Assembly (NCBI GenBank): GCA_017163975.1
Contig: JAFFSR010000301.1
Span: forward strand, 5,744,271 to 5,808,270
Source: Anastatus disparis
Taxonomy: Eukaryota; Arthropoda; Insecta; Hymenoptera; Eupelmidae
DNA: 64,000 nucleotides
Direction of reading: 5' to 3'
Position numbers and translations under genes: made by a program. Below are positions 23,262 through 36,550 of the stretch, one piece after another. Each line of letters opens with the position of its first letter. Positions within the stretch are counted from its first letter, which is position 1. The notes under the pieces were generated by a model. The model worked only from the letters and a program-made list of their open reading frames with translations, made no database searches and was not told the DNA's origin.

Positions 23262-24013
23262 CTGTTGTTAGTTGCATTAAGAATATTATTGGTTCGCAGT
23301 TTCATTTTGAATAACCCTCCTATAAAATTCAAACACACTGTCACATTTTCTTCAAGCAAAGATTACTCCCTTTAACTCTAAGTAATTGTAAAAACATTTT
23401 AAATTTCCTTTTGACATATTGATGACAATTAACTGATAAATCTGAAGTCACGTTAACTTTGTATTTGCCTAGTAAAATTGATGGAACATTTAATGAATGC
23501 CATTTTCCTTTTACGCTTAATTAAGAAAATTTTTTATGAATTATGACATATTTTGATTGATGGTTTGATAATAGCAAGTGAATTATGTGTGTGTATGCGT
23601 ATATATATATATATATATACATATATGTGTATATATGTGTATATATGTTTATATATATATTTTTGAATTTGGAATAACGTGAAAAATTTCCTGTTGTTTC
23701 GAGTGTATAATAATGCTTATAAAGTTTTTTTTTTATGTATTAATGTAGAAGTAGTATAATCAAGTTATTCTTAGCATATAATAATTAAAGGAATACCAAT
23801 TTAAGTGGATTTTGGTTGTACGACTAATTAAATTATTTGAGTTTTAACTTCATAAATATATATATATTAAAAATTTAATAAATCAAAAAGTAAAATACAA
23901 AAGCAAAAACATGAGTATATTCTTATAAAAAAAATTAGTAGTTTAGATACTGGTTAACGGCGGGGTTTTAGGGGAGGTAAAACTCCTAAAAAACGAAACC
24001 CCACCTTAATACA

Positions 24014-24034
24014 TGGCGCTCAACACGTGGGACC
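24014..24034 (+). other. Primer-binding site, tRNA-Lys-like
   Basis: TGGCGCTCAACACGTGGGA lies two bases after the LTR end. It resembles the tRNA-Lys type (TGGCGCCCAACGTGGG) with a substitution and a small insertion. Confidence 0.7.
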
Positions 24035-24052
24035 AAATCGGTAAAAAGATTG

Positions 24053-24097
24053 TTGAAGGATTAACATCCTTCAATAATCCCGCGTACTATAGTACGC
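24053..24097 (+). other. Hairpin and perfect 16-nt palindrome after the primer site
   Basis: TTGAAGGAT-TAAC-ATCCTTCAA forms a 9-bp stem with a 4-nt loop (24053-24074). GCGTACTATAGTACGC (24082-24097) is self-complementary throughout. Its position downstream of the primer site matches where retroviral RNAs carry packaging and dimer-linkage structures. Confidence 0.6.
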
Positions 24098-24586
24098 TGG
24101 CGCGTATGCGTTTAGCGACGGTACCGGACCGACGGCCTAGGGATTAGTTAGGGAATAGAACTCTAAAAGATATATGAGGAGGTCCTTGAAACTTTTTATT
24201 TTGGGGGTATGGAAAAAGAGTAATTCTTTTTGTTTGGTACATAGTTGATCAAACTTTTCCTTTTGTAAAATAATAACCTCAAATAACAAGAAATATATCG
24301 AGCTCTTCGTTTTATAATGATTTTTTTTTAAGAGAATTTTCTTTGATTGTCACAAATTATGATTAAAATGATAAATACATATATTATGCTGCAATGAAAT
24401 TTATTTATTATTTCAGATCCATTGCAAACTTCATTTAATACATAAACAAAGAATAATTTTAATAAATTTTAAGTAAATAACTATAAATAAATAGATTTCA
24501 ATTTTAACAAAACAATTAACTATTTATTATAAACTATTGAATTCTTTTTTTTTGATTTTTTTTTGCTTATTTAATTTCGATTTGAT
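24098..24586. other. Leader, proximal part
   Basis: About 70 bp of GC-richer sequence with GGTACCGG, then AT-rich DNA with no ORF. Confidence 0.5.
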
Positions 24587-25093
24587 TTACGTATGAACCT
24601 TATTTTTTGATTTTCGCTTGTTTCTTACATTGATCTTTAGTATTTTCGAAGCACCAGAATGTACAGACTGTATCTCTTTTGCATATTTACACACATAATT
24701 TTCAGAAAAATCCACTACAACATGTATTTCATTCGACTTTAAATTTAATTTATTTATATGAAAACAATTCAACTGGTAACTTGTATCATAAACGTGTTTT
24801 AAAAATGAAGGTATTAGAAAATTCACGTCTTTAATCATTTGAGAAATTGAACACTGGACTTTAATCTTTCTAGTCACATTTACTTGTAAAGTTGTATTAT
24901 TTTTACTAATTCTGTCTTCCCTTGAAGTAAACCACTTGTAATAGTAAGTTTGTGCATTGTTTTTAACGTTTGCGACGACTCTTTCTTTTTTTTTACATTT
25001 CGAACATTCTCTGTACATACCTTGCTTACTTTTTGGGATTATAAACAAGTCCTTCAACAAATTTTCTTGCATTGTTTGTTGAGATAATTGCAT
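24587..25093 (-). pseudogene. Transposase-like fragment, antisense in the leader
   Basis: A 168-residue open frame with ATG at 25093. Motifs in order: CSKCKKKE (zinc-type cysteines), TYYYKWFTSRED, LKHVYDTSYQLNCF, and VVVDFSENYVCKYAKEIQSV. The DFSENY...KYxxEIQSxH signature belongs, from memory, to the same arthropod transposon-associated family as the N-terminal half at 8420-9474. The Asp and Glu in that motif could be catalytic, which is inference. The N- and C-terminal parts are absent, so it is a fragment. It lies in antisense orientation to the retroelement, so it was captured by or inserted into the leader. Confidence 0.55.
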
Positions 25094-26385
25094 ATTACAC
25101 CAATTTGTTTAGTAACAAATGAAAATTTGCATGAATCTTGCATAAACATGTGTCTCGATCAGAAAGCTTTTTTTTTACTATCCAAAATGGTTTACATTTA
25201 AAAGAAGAAAAATGATAGTAGTTTATTTTTAAATCCTCGAAAACTCGATATATTCCATACTTATACGTAATATATATATAACTTAATCAGAAAGCATCTA
25301 TAGGCTTTTTATTAAATATAATATTCTTATGAAAAATCGTCTGAAAGACCGATAGTAACTTTACAGTCATGAAGAAACATATCTGTTTACTAAAAGTTGG
25401 GGGTTTCGTGGATTTCCTCATGTATATATATATATATTTTCATTTTTTTTTGCTGCGAAATAAATTTGGTCATTAAATGGTTGGTTGATGAGAATTGGTT
25501 TTGATGGGGGTACTGTGCGGGATTGCTAAATCACTGAAGTATCTAGTTGGGATAAGAAAATTTTTTCTCTGATACCTAAGTAGAAAAAAAAAGGGATATG
25601 AATATACTACTATATTTATATTAAAATTAAAAGGGATATTTCATAATATGTTCACGAAAATAAATAATTCTAAATTTTAATATTTTGGAAATTAATATTG
25701 TCAAGGTACTTTGAAGTTTGGATAAGGTTTTTATTTTGATTAGATGAGTTGATGAACAGCTGTTTTAAATGAAAATTGATTTAATCTCAGAAAATCACAC
25801 ATTGAAAATTAATTCGACTTTTTATTTATAGTATTTAAATGGATAAATTTGCGTATTGATTATTTTGCGAATTATTAGTTGTAAGCCTTGTTTAAAGCAA
25901 TTTAGTATATTAATTTTTAAAGTAAAACTTTGGTGTATATGGGAGAAATGTTGAAAAATGTACAATTTAAAAGTAGCTTCAGCAGGACAAGAGAAAGAAA
26001 ATTAAAATGTTCTTACTCTACCTGTTAGTTGCATTTTTCTTTGATCGTTATAACTAGGATTAACGCAATTTAAATTGATAAATTTTTCTTGGAGATAACG
26101 ATAGCGTAAGTAGCGGCAAATAATTCGCATCTCGTAGATCGTAAGTCGCGTCCTAAACAGCTCGAAAAATTTTCGAGCTAAAGAAAAGAAAAGTTATTTT
26201 CTTTAACACAGAATTGCGAATTTTCAACTCTCATTGAAATAAGTTCGAAATTCGCAGGTATAAGTTGAACAATTTTAAGAAATTTAAAATTGCTAATTTA
26301 ATTTAAACAAATTAAAGTTTTTTTTTAAGAGAGAAATAAGTTCCAGGCAATGTCCGGAATGTTTTCTCATGTTAGTATTCATAAG

Positions 26386-27040
26386 TACTTTTGATTGCTG
26401 CCTCAATTTTCTTTATCTGGTATGGTTGGGACTCGAACCCACGAGCCCACTATATTAGTAAAAATTTAAGAATAATAAATTTCAATATACATATATATCA
26501 TTATATAATATACATATATATGATCGTAACTAATCAATATGTATTTCTTTTTTTTTTATCCACACTTATAGCCATATCGGCTATTGCGGAAGGGTACGAA
26601 CAGTGATGAGTAGGCCCATCACTTAGTAGTTGCCGGAACCAATAGCCCGATCAAGATAGGCCGCGACAAAACAAAGGGGAGTGATCGAATTGGGATCTCC
26701 CCTCGTTTTAAAAAAAAAACTTTTCAGGTGGACCAGGATTATTAAATAAATTATATACCGCGTCGGAAATATTAAAAAAAAAAAAAAACCAAATAATAAA
26801 CCTTTAAAATAATTGCATCCGCTCGTTAATTAGCGCTAAAATCGCGATGTGTCCCAATTTAAAACCAAATAATAATAAAAAAAAAAATTTTTTCTAAAAT
26901 CAAAAGTAACTAGCAACGAAATAATTTTCTGACCCAACCGCGTCCGCGAAGGAATCATCATGAATGATTCCGAAAATTTCCTTGATCATGAAATACTCGA
27001 TTTTCTCTAAAGTAGAAAATTGAGGCAGGAATCAAAAGAG
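26386..27040. repeat. Interrupted inverted repeat enclosing a tRNA B-box-like site
   Basis: TTTTGATTGCTGCCTCAATTTTCT (26389-26412) recurs inverted at about 27013-27037 with two mismatches. On the minus strand at about 26427-26452, GGGTTCGAGTCCC is a strong B-box match, but no A box or tRNA fold accompanies it. It may be an inserted non-autonomous element. Confidence 0.45.
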
Positions 27041-30000
27041 TGTTTCCGCAAGGGAACAAGGAATTTTTTTTGTTTGTTTTGTTTGCTCGCGTTTTAGAAA
27101 AGAAAATTGCACCAAAAAGAAGAAAATAGAATTTAAATAATATTTTCTTTGAGCAATATCAACAAAGAATTTAATCAGTTTTAATATTCGATTTTTCCGT
27201 GCGATAAGGCAAATTAGAGATAAATAAGAAATGACAAGATCAAAAGATCGTGTCATTAGTATATTACATAAATGCGAATTTTAGATACAATAAATAACAA
27301 CCGTTATTTATAAACTTTTATTAGCGTAAAAATGATAAAAAAAAATAATAATTAGAAAGATTCGATTTACCTACTTGTAATGCGAAGGTTCAGGGAAAAC
27401 CCTAAATCTATACTATTAGAAAAGAAAATTTTCTCTTTCTTAAGGTAAAGGAAGGGAAAGGGATTTTCGTTGTAGAGAGGTTCAAAACAGCTAAATGGAG
27501 TAAAATGAAGGACATATTTACACCTCGAAAAATTTCCCCTCTGGAGGTAGAAATTTTTTTTTGAAGGGTAACCAATTATATAAGCTTTACAAAAGAAAAT
27601 TTAACAATAAGAATCTACGAATTACTCAATTTTAACCGAATTTGATAATAAATTCATCGCACATTTCACTTAACACTATATTACTTAACTTAAATAAATA
27701 AAATAAATCGTAAGGATATTCAAATTTTGGCACAATAAGTTAAATAATATCTTATAAAATTACTAAAAATTGACCATTTTAAAACTTTATTTTCGCAAAA
27801 ACTGATATTATAAATGTTAAAATTAAGTAAATCATATTGAAAATAAATTTACTTTGAATTAATTAAAACCAAGCTCAAAATTGTATATGCTCAAACGAAA
27901 CTCAGTAAATTTTAAATTTTCATATTAACATAAAAATAGAGAAATTCAACAGTAAGTGATCAGTGAATAATTAAATAAGAAAATTTAAGAATTGGAGAAA
28001 AATGTTTAATTTATCATTAACTATATAATTAGTTTTTAAAGTAAAACTTGCAACTTAATAATATTAAAATTTTGTTATTAAAACTAAAATTTTTCTAAAT
28101 TAAATAACTTAGAATAAATTCAAATTATAAAATGTTCTCTTCAGACAATCGTGTGAACATTAACAAACGTTTCTCCTTATCGTTAATGTTATGGCGTCAT
28201 GCAGTGCATGTGCAGTAAATCATAACGTATTTTCACGTAGCTTCGTATAGCTTAATATACAGCTACATCCGGTCGACTGAAAAAAAATAAAATATCAAAT
28301 TCTAGTTTGAAGTCTAAAAAGAAAATATCTCATTACAAAAATATTCTGGCTACTCAGAACTAATCTTCGTTGGTCTCACAAGAGTCAGCAAATAATAAAA
28401 GGCGCAACCTAAGAAATTAACTTCGAGATAAATGCAATAGGATCCGAACACACGCAAACGTTCGCGTGTTTAAAAGAATATTAAATAATATGCTTTCAGA
28501 ATTTTTAAACTTTCACATACAATACTTTTCAATTAAACTTCTTTTCGTTTTCTATAATCTATAAAATTTTGTTTAAAATTCTAATTAACTTAACCAATAC
28601 CTGAAAACACATTTTTCAATAATTGAAACCTTGAGGTTAGACAATAACAAGGCAATCAAATAATCATAAACTGTTGCAGTTGTCATGTTTTTCTTCTAAG
28701 GATTAAATTATTTAAACAAAATCACCATTAGGAAATGTTAAGAAATAAATTAATAAAACAAATTTTAAAAATTAACATACGTTTGCTAAACAGGACTCAT
28801 AAAATTCTATTACGGTCGCTTAGAAATAGATTTTTCTCTTATTCCAGAGGGAAGAAACTAAAATCCCTTTATTTTCTTCCATTTTTACAAAATGTATTAT
28901 TAAAAAAAAAAAAATAAATAAATCTCTTGAATGTCTGAATTATGAAAATAATTTTGACATTTTTGAGTGCTGCTTAGGGTAATAACTCTTATAAATGTAC
29001 CCTTGAGCCTCCGCATTATAAAATACAAGTAGTAGGTAGGCAGGGACAGTAGGCGTAACTATTATAAACGTATAAGTTTAGCCGTAGCATAGAGATTCTG
29101 TGTAAAAGCGTATAGTTTTTTACAAGCCTTCAGTAAATGCCGTTCGAAATAGTAAGAAAGAAAATATTGGCAAATAAGTAACCATAAGAAAAAAAAAATT
29201 TCTTTTTCCTTTTTCTCGAATTTCTAGTGTTATATACCAAAACACTAATATCGAGGGGGATGGGTCCTTTCGCTCTAGTAAAAGAAAGGCCCTGTGAAAG
29301 TCATAAATTTAAACTTTCGAATACAACCTTCTAAATTAAGCCTCATAAAGCTTAAGCCTTAACAAAAATAAATATGACTATAATGACTGCTAAATTAGTT
29401 GCAATTGATTAGAATAAATAAAATTTAATAAAGGAAGTAAAATTCCTAAGTCCTATATTACTCACCTAAACGCAATTAAACTAAATAAAAAAATTCTAAG
29501 TATAATCACTACACAGGGAACTTTAACTTGTAAATAGTAAATTGAATAAAATATTTAAAATGAAATTTGCCTAAAGCAGTTAAATTAAACTATAAAAGTT
29601 ACAAAATAGTAATGTTAACATAGTAGTAATATAGTAAAACTACTATTTACATTTTTTTTTTAAAAAAAAAGAAAAATTTCTTTAACAAGTTGTAGTCAAA
29701 CATAATTGAAAATTCAAAGTGTTACATTAAAACCAAAAATAATCCAAGTAAAATGTTACAACAATAACTCTAATTTATTAATAAAAGTGAAATTATTTTT
29801 GAACAAAGTTGTCAAATTTTTACATCAAAATAATAATTATAAATAATATAAATAACATCAAATAAAGAAAAATCGGTAAATTGACAGAAAGTATGATTGT
29901 TAAAAATTCAAAATAATATAAATGAGTGTTGTAAATCTTTTGCTTTTTAAAAATGGAACTGTTTTTCTACATTTTCTTTGTTTTTGTCGCAACAATCTAG

Positions 30001-33000
30001 TTAATGAATTTTTTTTTATTAATTAAATATTTTACACTATTGTTATAACTAAAAATATAATCTAATTTGAAAATAACTTAATAATATATACGATTCATTA
30101 ATATGTTAAATTAACTTTAGACTCAACTAAATCAATTCTTTTAATAAATCCAAAATTTTAGTTTATAAACGCAATAATTATTAATAAAACTTTAAAATAA
30201 TAATAAAATTCAAATTAATTAATAACAATAAAAATAAACTTGTTAAAAATAAGTATAAAAATTGCAACCATCATTTTACTTTAAATTAAATAATTGAATG
30301 TCATAAGAAAAATGATTAATAATTATTACTTAAATTTAATTCTGTATAATTCCACAAAATTTTTTTAGTACGGCGTCTTCAGTATCCTGTAAATGATTTT
30401 AAAATAGAAGCTTAAAAGTTATTCTCCAAGTGTGTTATCGTCAATTCTTCTGGTAAAACCAAATATAATTAAGTTAAATAATAACTTTTAAGAAACAACA
30501 TCAAAATTTAGAATAAAATTGTTTCGCTAAATGTATTTCCAAAAACTTTAATCCTTTTTTTTTACAAATAGTAAATGATTTGTATATTATAAAAACTGTT
30601 TTGTTTTAATAAACACATTATTTTAAAATTTTAAAAGAAATTAAAACGTCTCCGAATTAAGAGATTATTCTTCCGAATCTATTTAGTCAAATAAATTACG
30701 TAAACAAAAAAAAAAAAATCTATTATTATCAATATTAATAAAACTAACATTTTTCTTTTTACACATTATTGTAAATAATTCATTTTATGGAAACCAAAAA
30801 TCTTGACACCAAAGAGGATGTTAAGGATGAAAAAAAAATATCCGTACTTAAAAACGTTAAGAAATTTTAGCGCGTTCACACGGAGGCAATTGGACACTGG
30901 AATGAGGGGTGCTCATCCTCACCAAGAATTATAAAACCGTTTTTCTTGCTAAAACACGGCTGAGTACAATTGGATATTTTCTTATCTAACTAAACTAAAT
31001 GCTTTTACGCGGGTTAATTCTAGAAATCTGCGAGATGCGAATAACCGACTAAAATAATGAAATATATACTTGACACACGTAAATTAGTGTCTATGCGATT
31101 TGTAGTTAGGTTTATCACGTAGGAATTTTAATAACTAATAATTAACCTATTGCAGGCATGATGAGAAAGTCTTGTCTCGAGTCCTATATTATCTCTTTTG
31201 AATTTTGATCTACGTATTTTCTGTTGACGTTTCTTTTCCACCCAAGGTGCTAACCTTGTCCTAGGAGAAAAACGTTAGGAATAATTAATTAACATGTTTT
31301 ATAAATAATCTAATTAAACTGACTTCCTCTTCATGCAAGCAAGAATGGAAAGATCAATAGCATACGAATCCATAATAATAAGTGCGTAATTTATAATAAT
31401 CATGAAAGATCCGAATTTAAGAAACATTTGAAAAGCAATACGATTCATACAAAGGTTAATCCAATTATTTTAAGAATAAATGGGAATTAAATTTAGTTAA
31501 AACTATTAGATTTAAGATAAAAAGATGCATGCAAATTTGCTGGTAATAATTAATAGATTGGACATGGAAATTTAGATCAAATGCGAAATTTTAAATAACT
31601 AACGAATTATCCGTAAATCTATATATGAAATGCTCGCCAATTCGCAAGCATTTATCTAATTATTTTAATAAACAATAGCAATTGGTATGATTAATAAATT
31701 AGAATAAACTAATGAATTGCCAATTTTCATATTTAAAATAAATTTTGATTAAAGTTCAATTACATCATTAACCTTATGCGTAGGAAGTGACGACGTGAAT
31801 AAATCTTAAAATACTAAAAACCAATTTAATAATTAAATTTTAAAAAAACTTTTATGCGGAGTTATGGCCATGCAGCAATAAACTTTTGCTAAAACTAGAA
31901 ATAAACTCTATTTAAAAAATTTTTTTTTTATTTTATTTTACAAAATTTAAAACTAATTTAAATAATTAAATAATATCAGTCATTCTAAATTTCAGCGCTA
32001 AAATTAAAATCACCATAATATATAGAATAAATCTCTGGTTGATAAAATCTTTAAAACTACCTACATGGTAACAGAAATCGGAAATTATCCGTTACCATCC
32101 GGGAGAAATAACTTATGGTAACGATCTATAATCCATACCATTTATGGTAACTACAATTTAAACTTAGTATTTATCGCGGAATGCTGATTTTAAAATTTTC
32201 AACTAAATAATTCAACTTTAACTTTACTAATATGACTAGTTAATTTAACTAATCAAAATTTTTCAGTTATTTCTATAATTTGTTCTCAGTTTTATTCTCG
32301 TTTAGTTAAATAAATTAATAATTACAATCAAACTAACTAATAATTAACCTAACTACTATCTATTTTTCAAGTTGAAATTTTTTTTTTTGTTTGTTTTGTT
32401 CATGAAACTATTGCACAATAGATAACATAATTTACCTATATACAATAAAAATAACTAATTCACAAAACCAATATTAAAGATATAATTCGGCAGTAAATAT
32501 TTATTCAATAAAATAAAAATAAATGATCAAACACTACAAATTATAATTGTTCAAATATGTTAATGCATAATTACGTCATTCTGTTAAATAAATCTAATAA
32601 TTAAGTATATTCATAATTAACTCTCTATTTAATATAATTTCGAGACCGAAAGTTAGAACCATTTTAAAATGTTTTACATCAGTTGCAACTTGTGCTTACA
32701 GTTAATAATAATCGGTACAATAAATTAAATTATTATTACGCTTTATTTAACTAAATTTCATATTTTATAACATTAAGAATTATAGTAATTTTTTTTCTTG
32801 ATATACAATAAAAACGTAACGCTTATCGTTGCCAACATTAACTTAAAATTTAATGCTGCAAGCCAGAATCTTGTTACAAAAAAAAAAAAATTTAATGCGA
32901 TTTTTCTTAAACGTAACTGTCAGTCTCACGTTGTCACCTAAAACAAGTAAGGCGATAAAAATGCAAAGCGTCGCACTAATCATATACTTTTCTCATAGTA

Positions 33001-33820
33001 ATACAACTAGTATTTTAAATATTACCGAAATAAAATATATCGTCTTATATATTTTAACTAAAACCGCGTATACAAGTTGCTATTGTACGAAATCACATTT
33101 ATAGATATATTTAAGTAAATACTTTAATGTAATTTCGTAAGTTTCAGGTGAACATAATCAACCTATCCAAATCGGAGGGGATTTTTTTTACGCTTATTCC
33201 AATAATTAACAGGTATGCATATTTCGGTTAATATGCATCCCAATCAATTTAAATTTAAAGCATGAAGTAGAAATAATTCTAGTAATAGTTTAAGCACTAA
33301 TGCTAAATCTAATAATTCTGAATAAATTTTGGATCGGAGTCACAAGCAATAATTTTTTTTTTGTGGAAATATAGTAATATTTTTCTCAAATCATACTTAC
33401 GAAATAATACGTATCTGCTGGCGGATATGAACGTAATTTTTTTTTAAAAATAAAAAGAGAAAACAATTTTATTTCTTTTTCAACTTAATAACATTATTTA
33501 CATAAATAAATTTCTGTAAATTACTAATGAGTAAAAGCTGCTTTATTTCTAAAATCATATAAATTCAAAATCCAGTACCGATAATATAAATATTATAATT
33601 ATTAAGTAGGTTAAGAAAAACTACTGACTCTCATGGATTGGGCAGATGGTCCAAAAATGATGGCTTTTACTATGTGACTGATCACCATATAGTATGATAA
33701 AAGCAACCATGTAGTCAATGATTCAGATGTTGCGACTCGAGTATAATTGCGGATAAAATTACAAAAGAAAAGAATAATACAGGTAAAATACAAATATAAA
33801 GTGAATAAAATGATTTCCAT

Positions 33821-34098
33821 ACGGACGCTTTTTGTTAAGGTCACGTTATGATGATTTATAACCGGATGCTTTTTGTTAAGGTCCGAGTACAAAACAATGA
33901 AAATATGATACAATGAAATGAATATATATATCAAAAAAATAAGGGAAAATACAAATATTTTCCACTGCTTCTGTTGATTCCAATGAAACGTCACTGTATA
34001 GGACGGGAGCTGACTTGATCAACATACAGTGGAACGTGATGGAAATTTTCGATGTACTGTGGTATCTAACGTCACCGTATGGGGCGGAAGCCAGGTAC
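33821..34098. repeat. Short imperfect direct repeats in the leader
   Basis: GCTTTTTGTTAAGGTC occurs twice (near 33827 and 33868), and a 28-bp block starting AACGTCAC recurs (33987 and 34069). AAGGGGGAATA near 34125 is polypurine-like. Confidence 0.5.
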
Positions 34099-34903
34099 AC
34101 AGTGCAATATTTCCTATAATAAGGGGGAATACACATACGGTTTTACGCGGGAAAGGTTTACTGACGCAATCATCAAATAGCTTTGAGAAATTTAACATTC
34201 TGTTTTAAGAGTGGAAGCCAAATTTGCATTGTTGTTGATGATTGCCTAAAGTAGCCATTTCAGGGTTACGAATATGACAGTGAAATTTTTTTTTTCTCTC
34301 AATTTATAGGCGGGACCGTAGTGTAATTTTACAATCGAAATACAATGAGTTAAAAATATATTATTATAAAATGAAAATAATGAGGAACAAAATATAAACT
34401 ACGACAAATAACAATAAATAAAACAAAAGTGTACTGAATCAAAAGAACTACACGAAAAATATATACATTAGATAAATATTAAAAAGAAAACAATCTTGTA
34501 CTAGAGGTTCAAGATAATTACGAAATAAAATTACGTACCGAAACTAATTCTAAAATTAATAAAGCAGCACTGTCAATTAGTACAAATAAAAGTAAATTTT
34601 TCTTTTGAGAATTACCATAAAGTCTTTCTCACGATAAATAAAGATTATAAAATATCATTTTGCTTGAAAGTTTCGTTTTCATACTTTTATCTAAAAATGT
34701 GACTCCGACACCAAGAACTGCAAACGCAGAATCTACTGTGGCCAGTGATAAAAAAAAAAAAAACGGTTAAGCAAACTAAAATTTGATGCGTTCCCATAAA
34801 ATAGTGCAACTTCAGGGAGGGGATTAAAAGAAATATAATATTAATTTAGTTAAAATAAGGCAAACCTCGAAAGAGAGGGTACCTCTCCCATTAGTTTCAT
34901 AAG

Positions 34904-34940
34904 TATATAAGCTACCTGGACAAGACAACGCGCATCAGTC
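34904..34940 (+). promoter_or_regulatory. Internal TATA plus initiator (candidate promoter)
   Basis: TATATAA at 34904-34910 and TCAGTC at 34935-34940 place the initiator A 33 bp after the TATA start, close to insect core-promoter geometry. The initiator lies in the loop and stem edge of a GGACAAGAC...GTCTTGTTCC hairpin (34918-34946). Confidence 0.4.
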
Positions 34941-36550
34941 TTGTTCCAGAAGCAACACAGTAACTTTTGCCGAATTTTTATAATTATCATAAATCAAAAT
35001 AGTTAGTTAGTGAATAAGTTTCGGCGTTCAAGGTAGTAGTTATATAAAGTGTTAGTGTAACACCGTCTAGAGAATTCAAGTTTGACCAAACTAGGAAAAA
35101 CCTAGGTAAAATCATAATTTTTTTTTTTTATTTTATTTTATTTATTTTTATACATATACACTGAGTATGCTGCCATCATATGTAAATAATAATAATTTTA
35201 TTTACTTTAATTAACTTATTAATATAATACTACTGTTATATATTAATCTAACTAGTAATTTTTTTTTTATTTTGAATTGTCTTTATTATCATTCAAATTA
35301 ATTTTAATGATTACGTGTTTCACACATTAATTCCCTATGATGATACGTGTTCATCCAAGCGGCGCAAATTAATCCGAAAAAAGCGAGTTAGTTCTAGCCT
35401 TCGATAAACGAACATTGCAACTTGATTTCTATATTATCATTTAAATAACTTAGTACTCAATGAATGTTATTAACAAATCTTTTCATAATTAATGTAAAAG
35501 ATAAAATTATTGATCATGTTTACCTTTAAACTAGTTCATAAAAACTAGCTACGTAATCTAATTTTGACATAATAGTCAAAAATCTTCTAACTAAGTCTAA
35601 GTTTTTGTCATATTGTAAGTTCGCCTAAATATCACGCTCACTCTAGTTTCCGAATATAAAAATATTAAACACTCCCACTTTACTCCTTCCCGACGGGTCG
35701 CGAGATCAACCGCTAAACACTTACGTGTCAGTGCGTCAAGCGCACGAAACAACAAAGATTCCGCTTCTTTTCTATTTTTTTTTGAAATCCAAATTGCTTA
35801 ATAATCAATTCATAAATTATTTCACGAAACTGTCCTTTCATAATTCCTATCCAAAATACCTATTTTATCTCTAATTCTCTAAATCCTTCCTATGAACTAT
35901 CAATAATGTAAAATATAAAATTATTGATCAGTTTATATAAATTTTCAAAATAATCTAGTGTTTACTTTTTTTGGTAACAATATCGTCTAAAATTTTAATC
36001 GCCTATCCGGTCTTACTAAATTTCCTTCATATCTTCATGTTATGATTCAAGCATAACTCCTCGAATAATTATTCGGATCATTATCAATTTATTTAATTTT
36101 CATAATGGTACGACCATCGTTATTGCTGTCAATCAGCATTTTAGATTCTCACAACTCTCTTTAAACCCTTTGTTATGTACGGTCACTTTAAGTGAGTTTA
36201 CTCGGACATATTTTTATTTAAAATATTTTTTACATATTTCTTGTCATATGTTTTAAAAAAAAAAAAAAAAAAACATATAGGGTAAAGAAATTCTAACATT
36301 TTTCTTTCATGCTGTCGCATAAAGAATTATTCTAATAATGTGTATCTTAACTGAATTCCTAAATCTAATATAATAATTCAATAATGTTAAACTCTTGTTC
36401 CGCATCGAGTACGTGCTAATTACCGGTTATGATTTTTCTCAAATTATTTTGTTTAATATATACACAATTTTCATTATCGACTCATGGCTAACGAAAAAAA
36501 AAAAGAAAAAACAAAACATAATTCCTTAATATAACTCCTATTGTAACACG
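34941..36550. other. Leader, AT-rich
   Basis: No gene recognised. A GTGTTAGTGTAACAC stem lies near 35049. Confidence 0.5.

Larger units (their letters stand above)
22306..24011 (+). repeat. 5' LTR of the giant element, ~1.7 kb
   Basis: It starts TGTTAAG and ends CTTAATA; the 3' LTR matches over its whole length. Differences I can see are about three substitutions, one single-base gap outside repeats, and length changes in T-runs and a TA repeat. A GGGGTTTTAGG...CCTAAAAAAC...CCCC stem lies near the end (23961-24002). ORFs on both strands (22534-22929, 22593-23078) recur in the other LTR only because the LTRs are young copies. Confidence 0.95.
25094..34860. other. Giant leader, main AT-rich body
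   Basis: Nearly 10 kb with no recognisable coding sequence on either strand. The short ORFs here (26391-26606, 27032-27256, 28735-28917, 32853-33104, and reverse-strand 33611-33994 and 33876-34136) look like chance openings. Low-complexity A/T runs dominate. Small hairpins occur, such as GGGGAG...CTCCCC (26677-26703) and AACACACG...CGTGTTT near 28450. Confidence 0.6.

Noticed and set aside
26391..26606. ORF starting with a GWDSNPR-type run
   Set aside because: This is the translation of a tRNA B-box sequence on the other strand, a common artefact.
33611..34136. Reverse-strand ORFs of 127 and 86 residues
   Set aside because: Low-complexity hydrophobic translation of AT-rich DNA with internal repeats.
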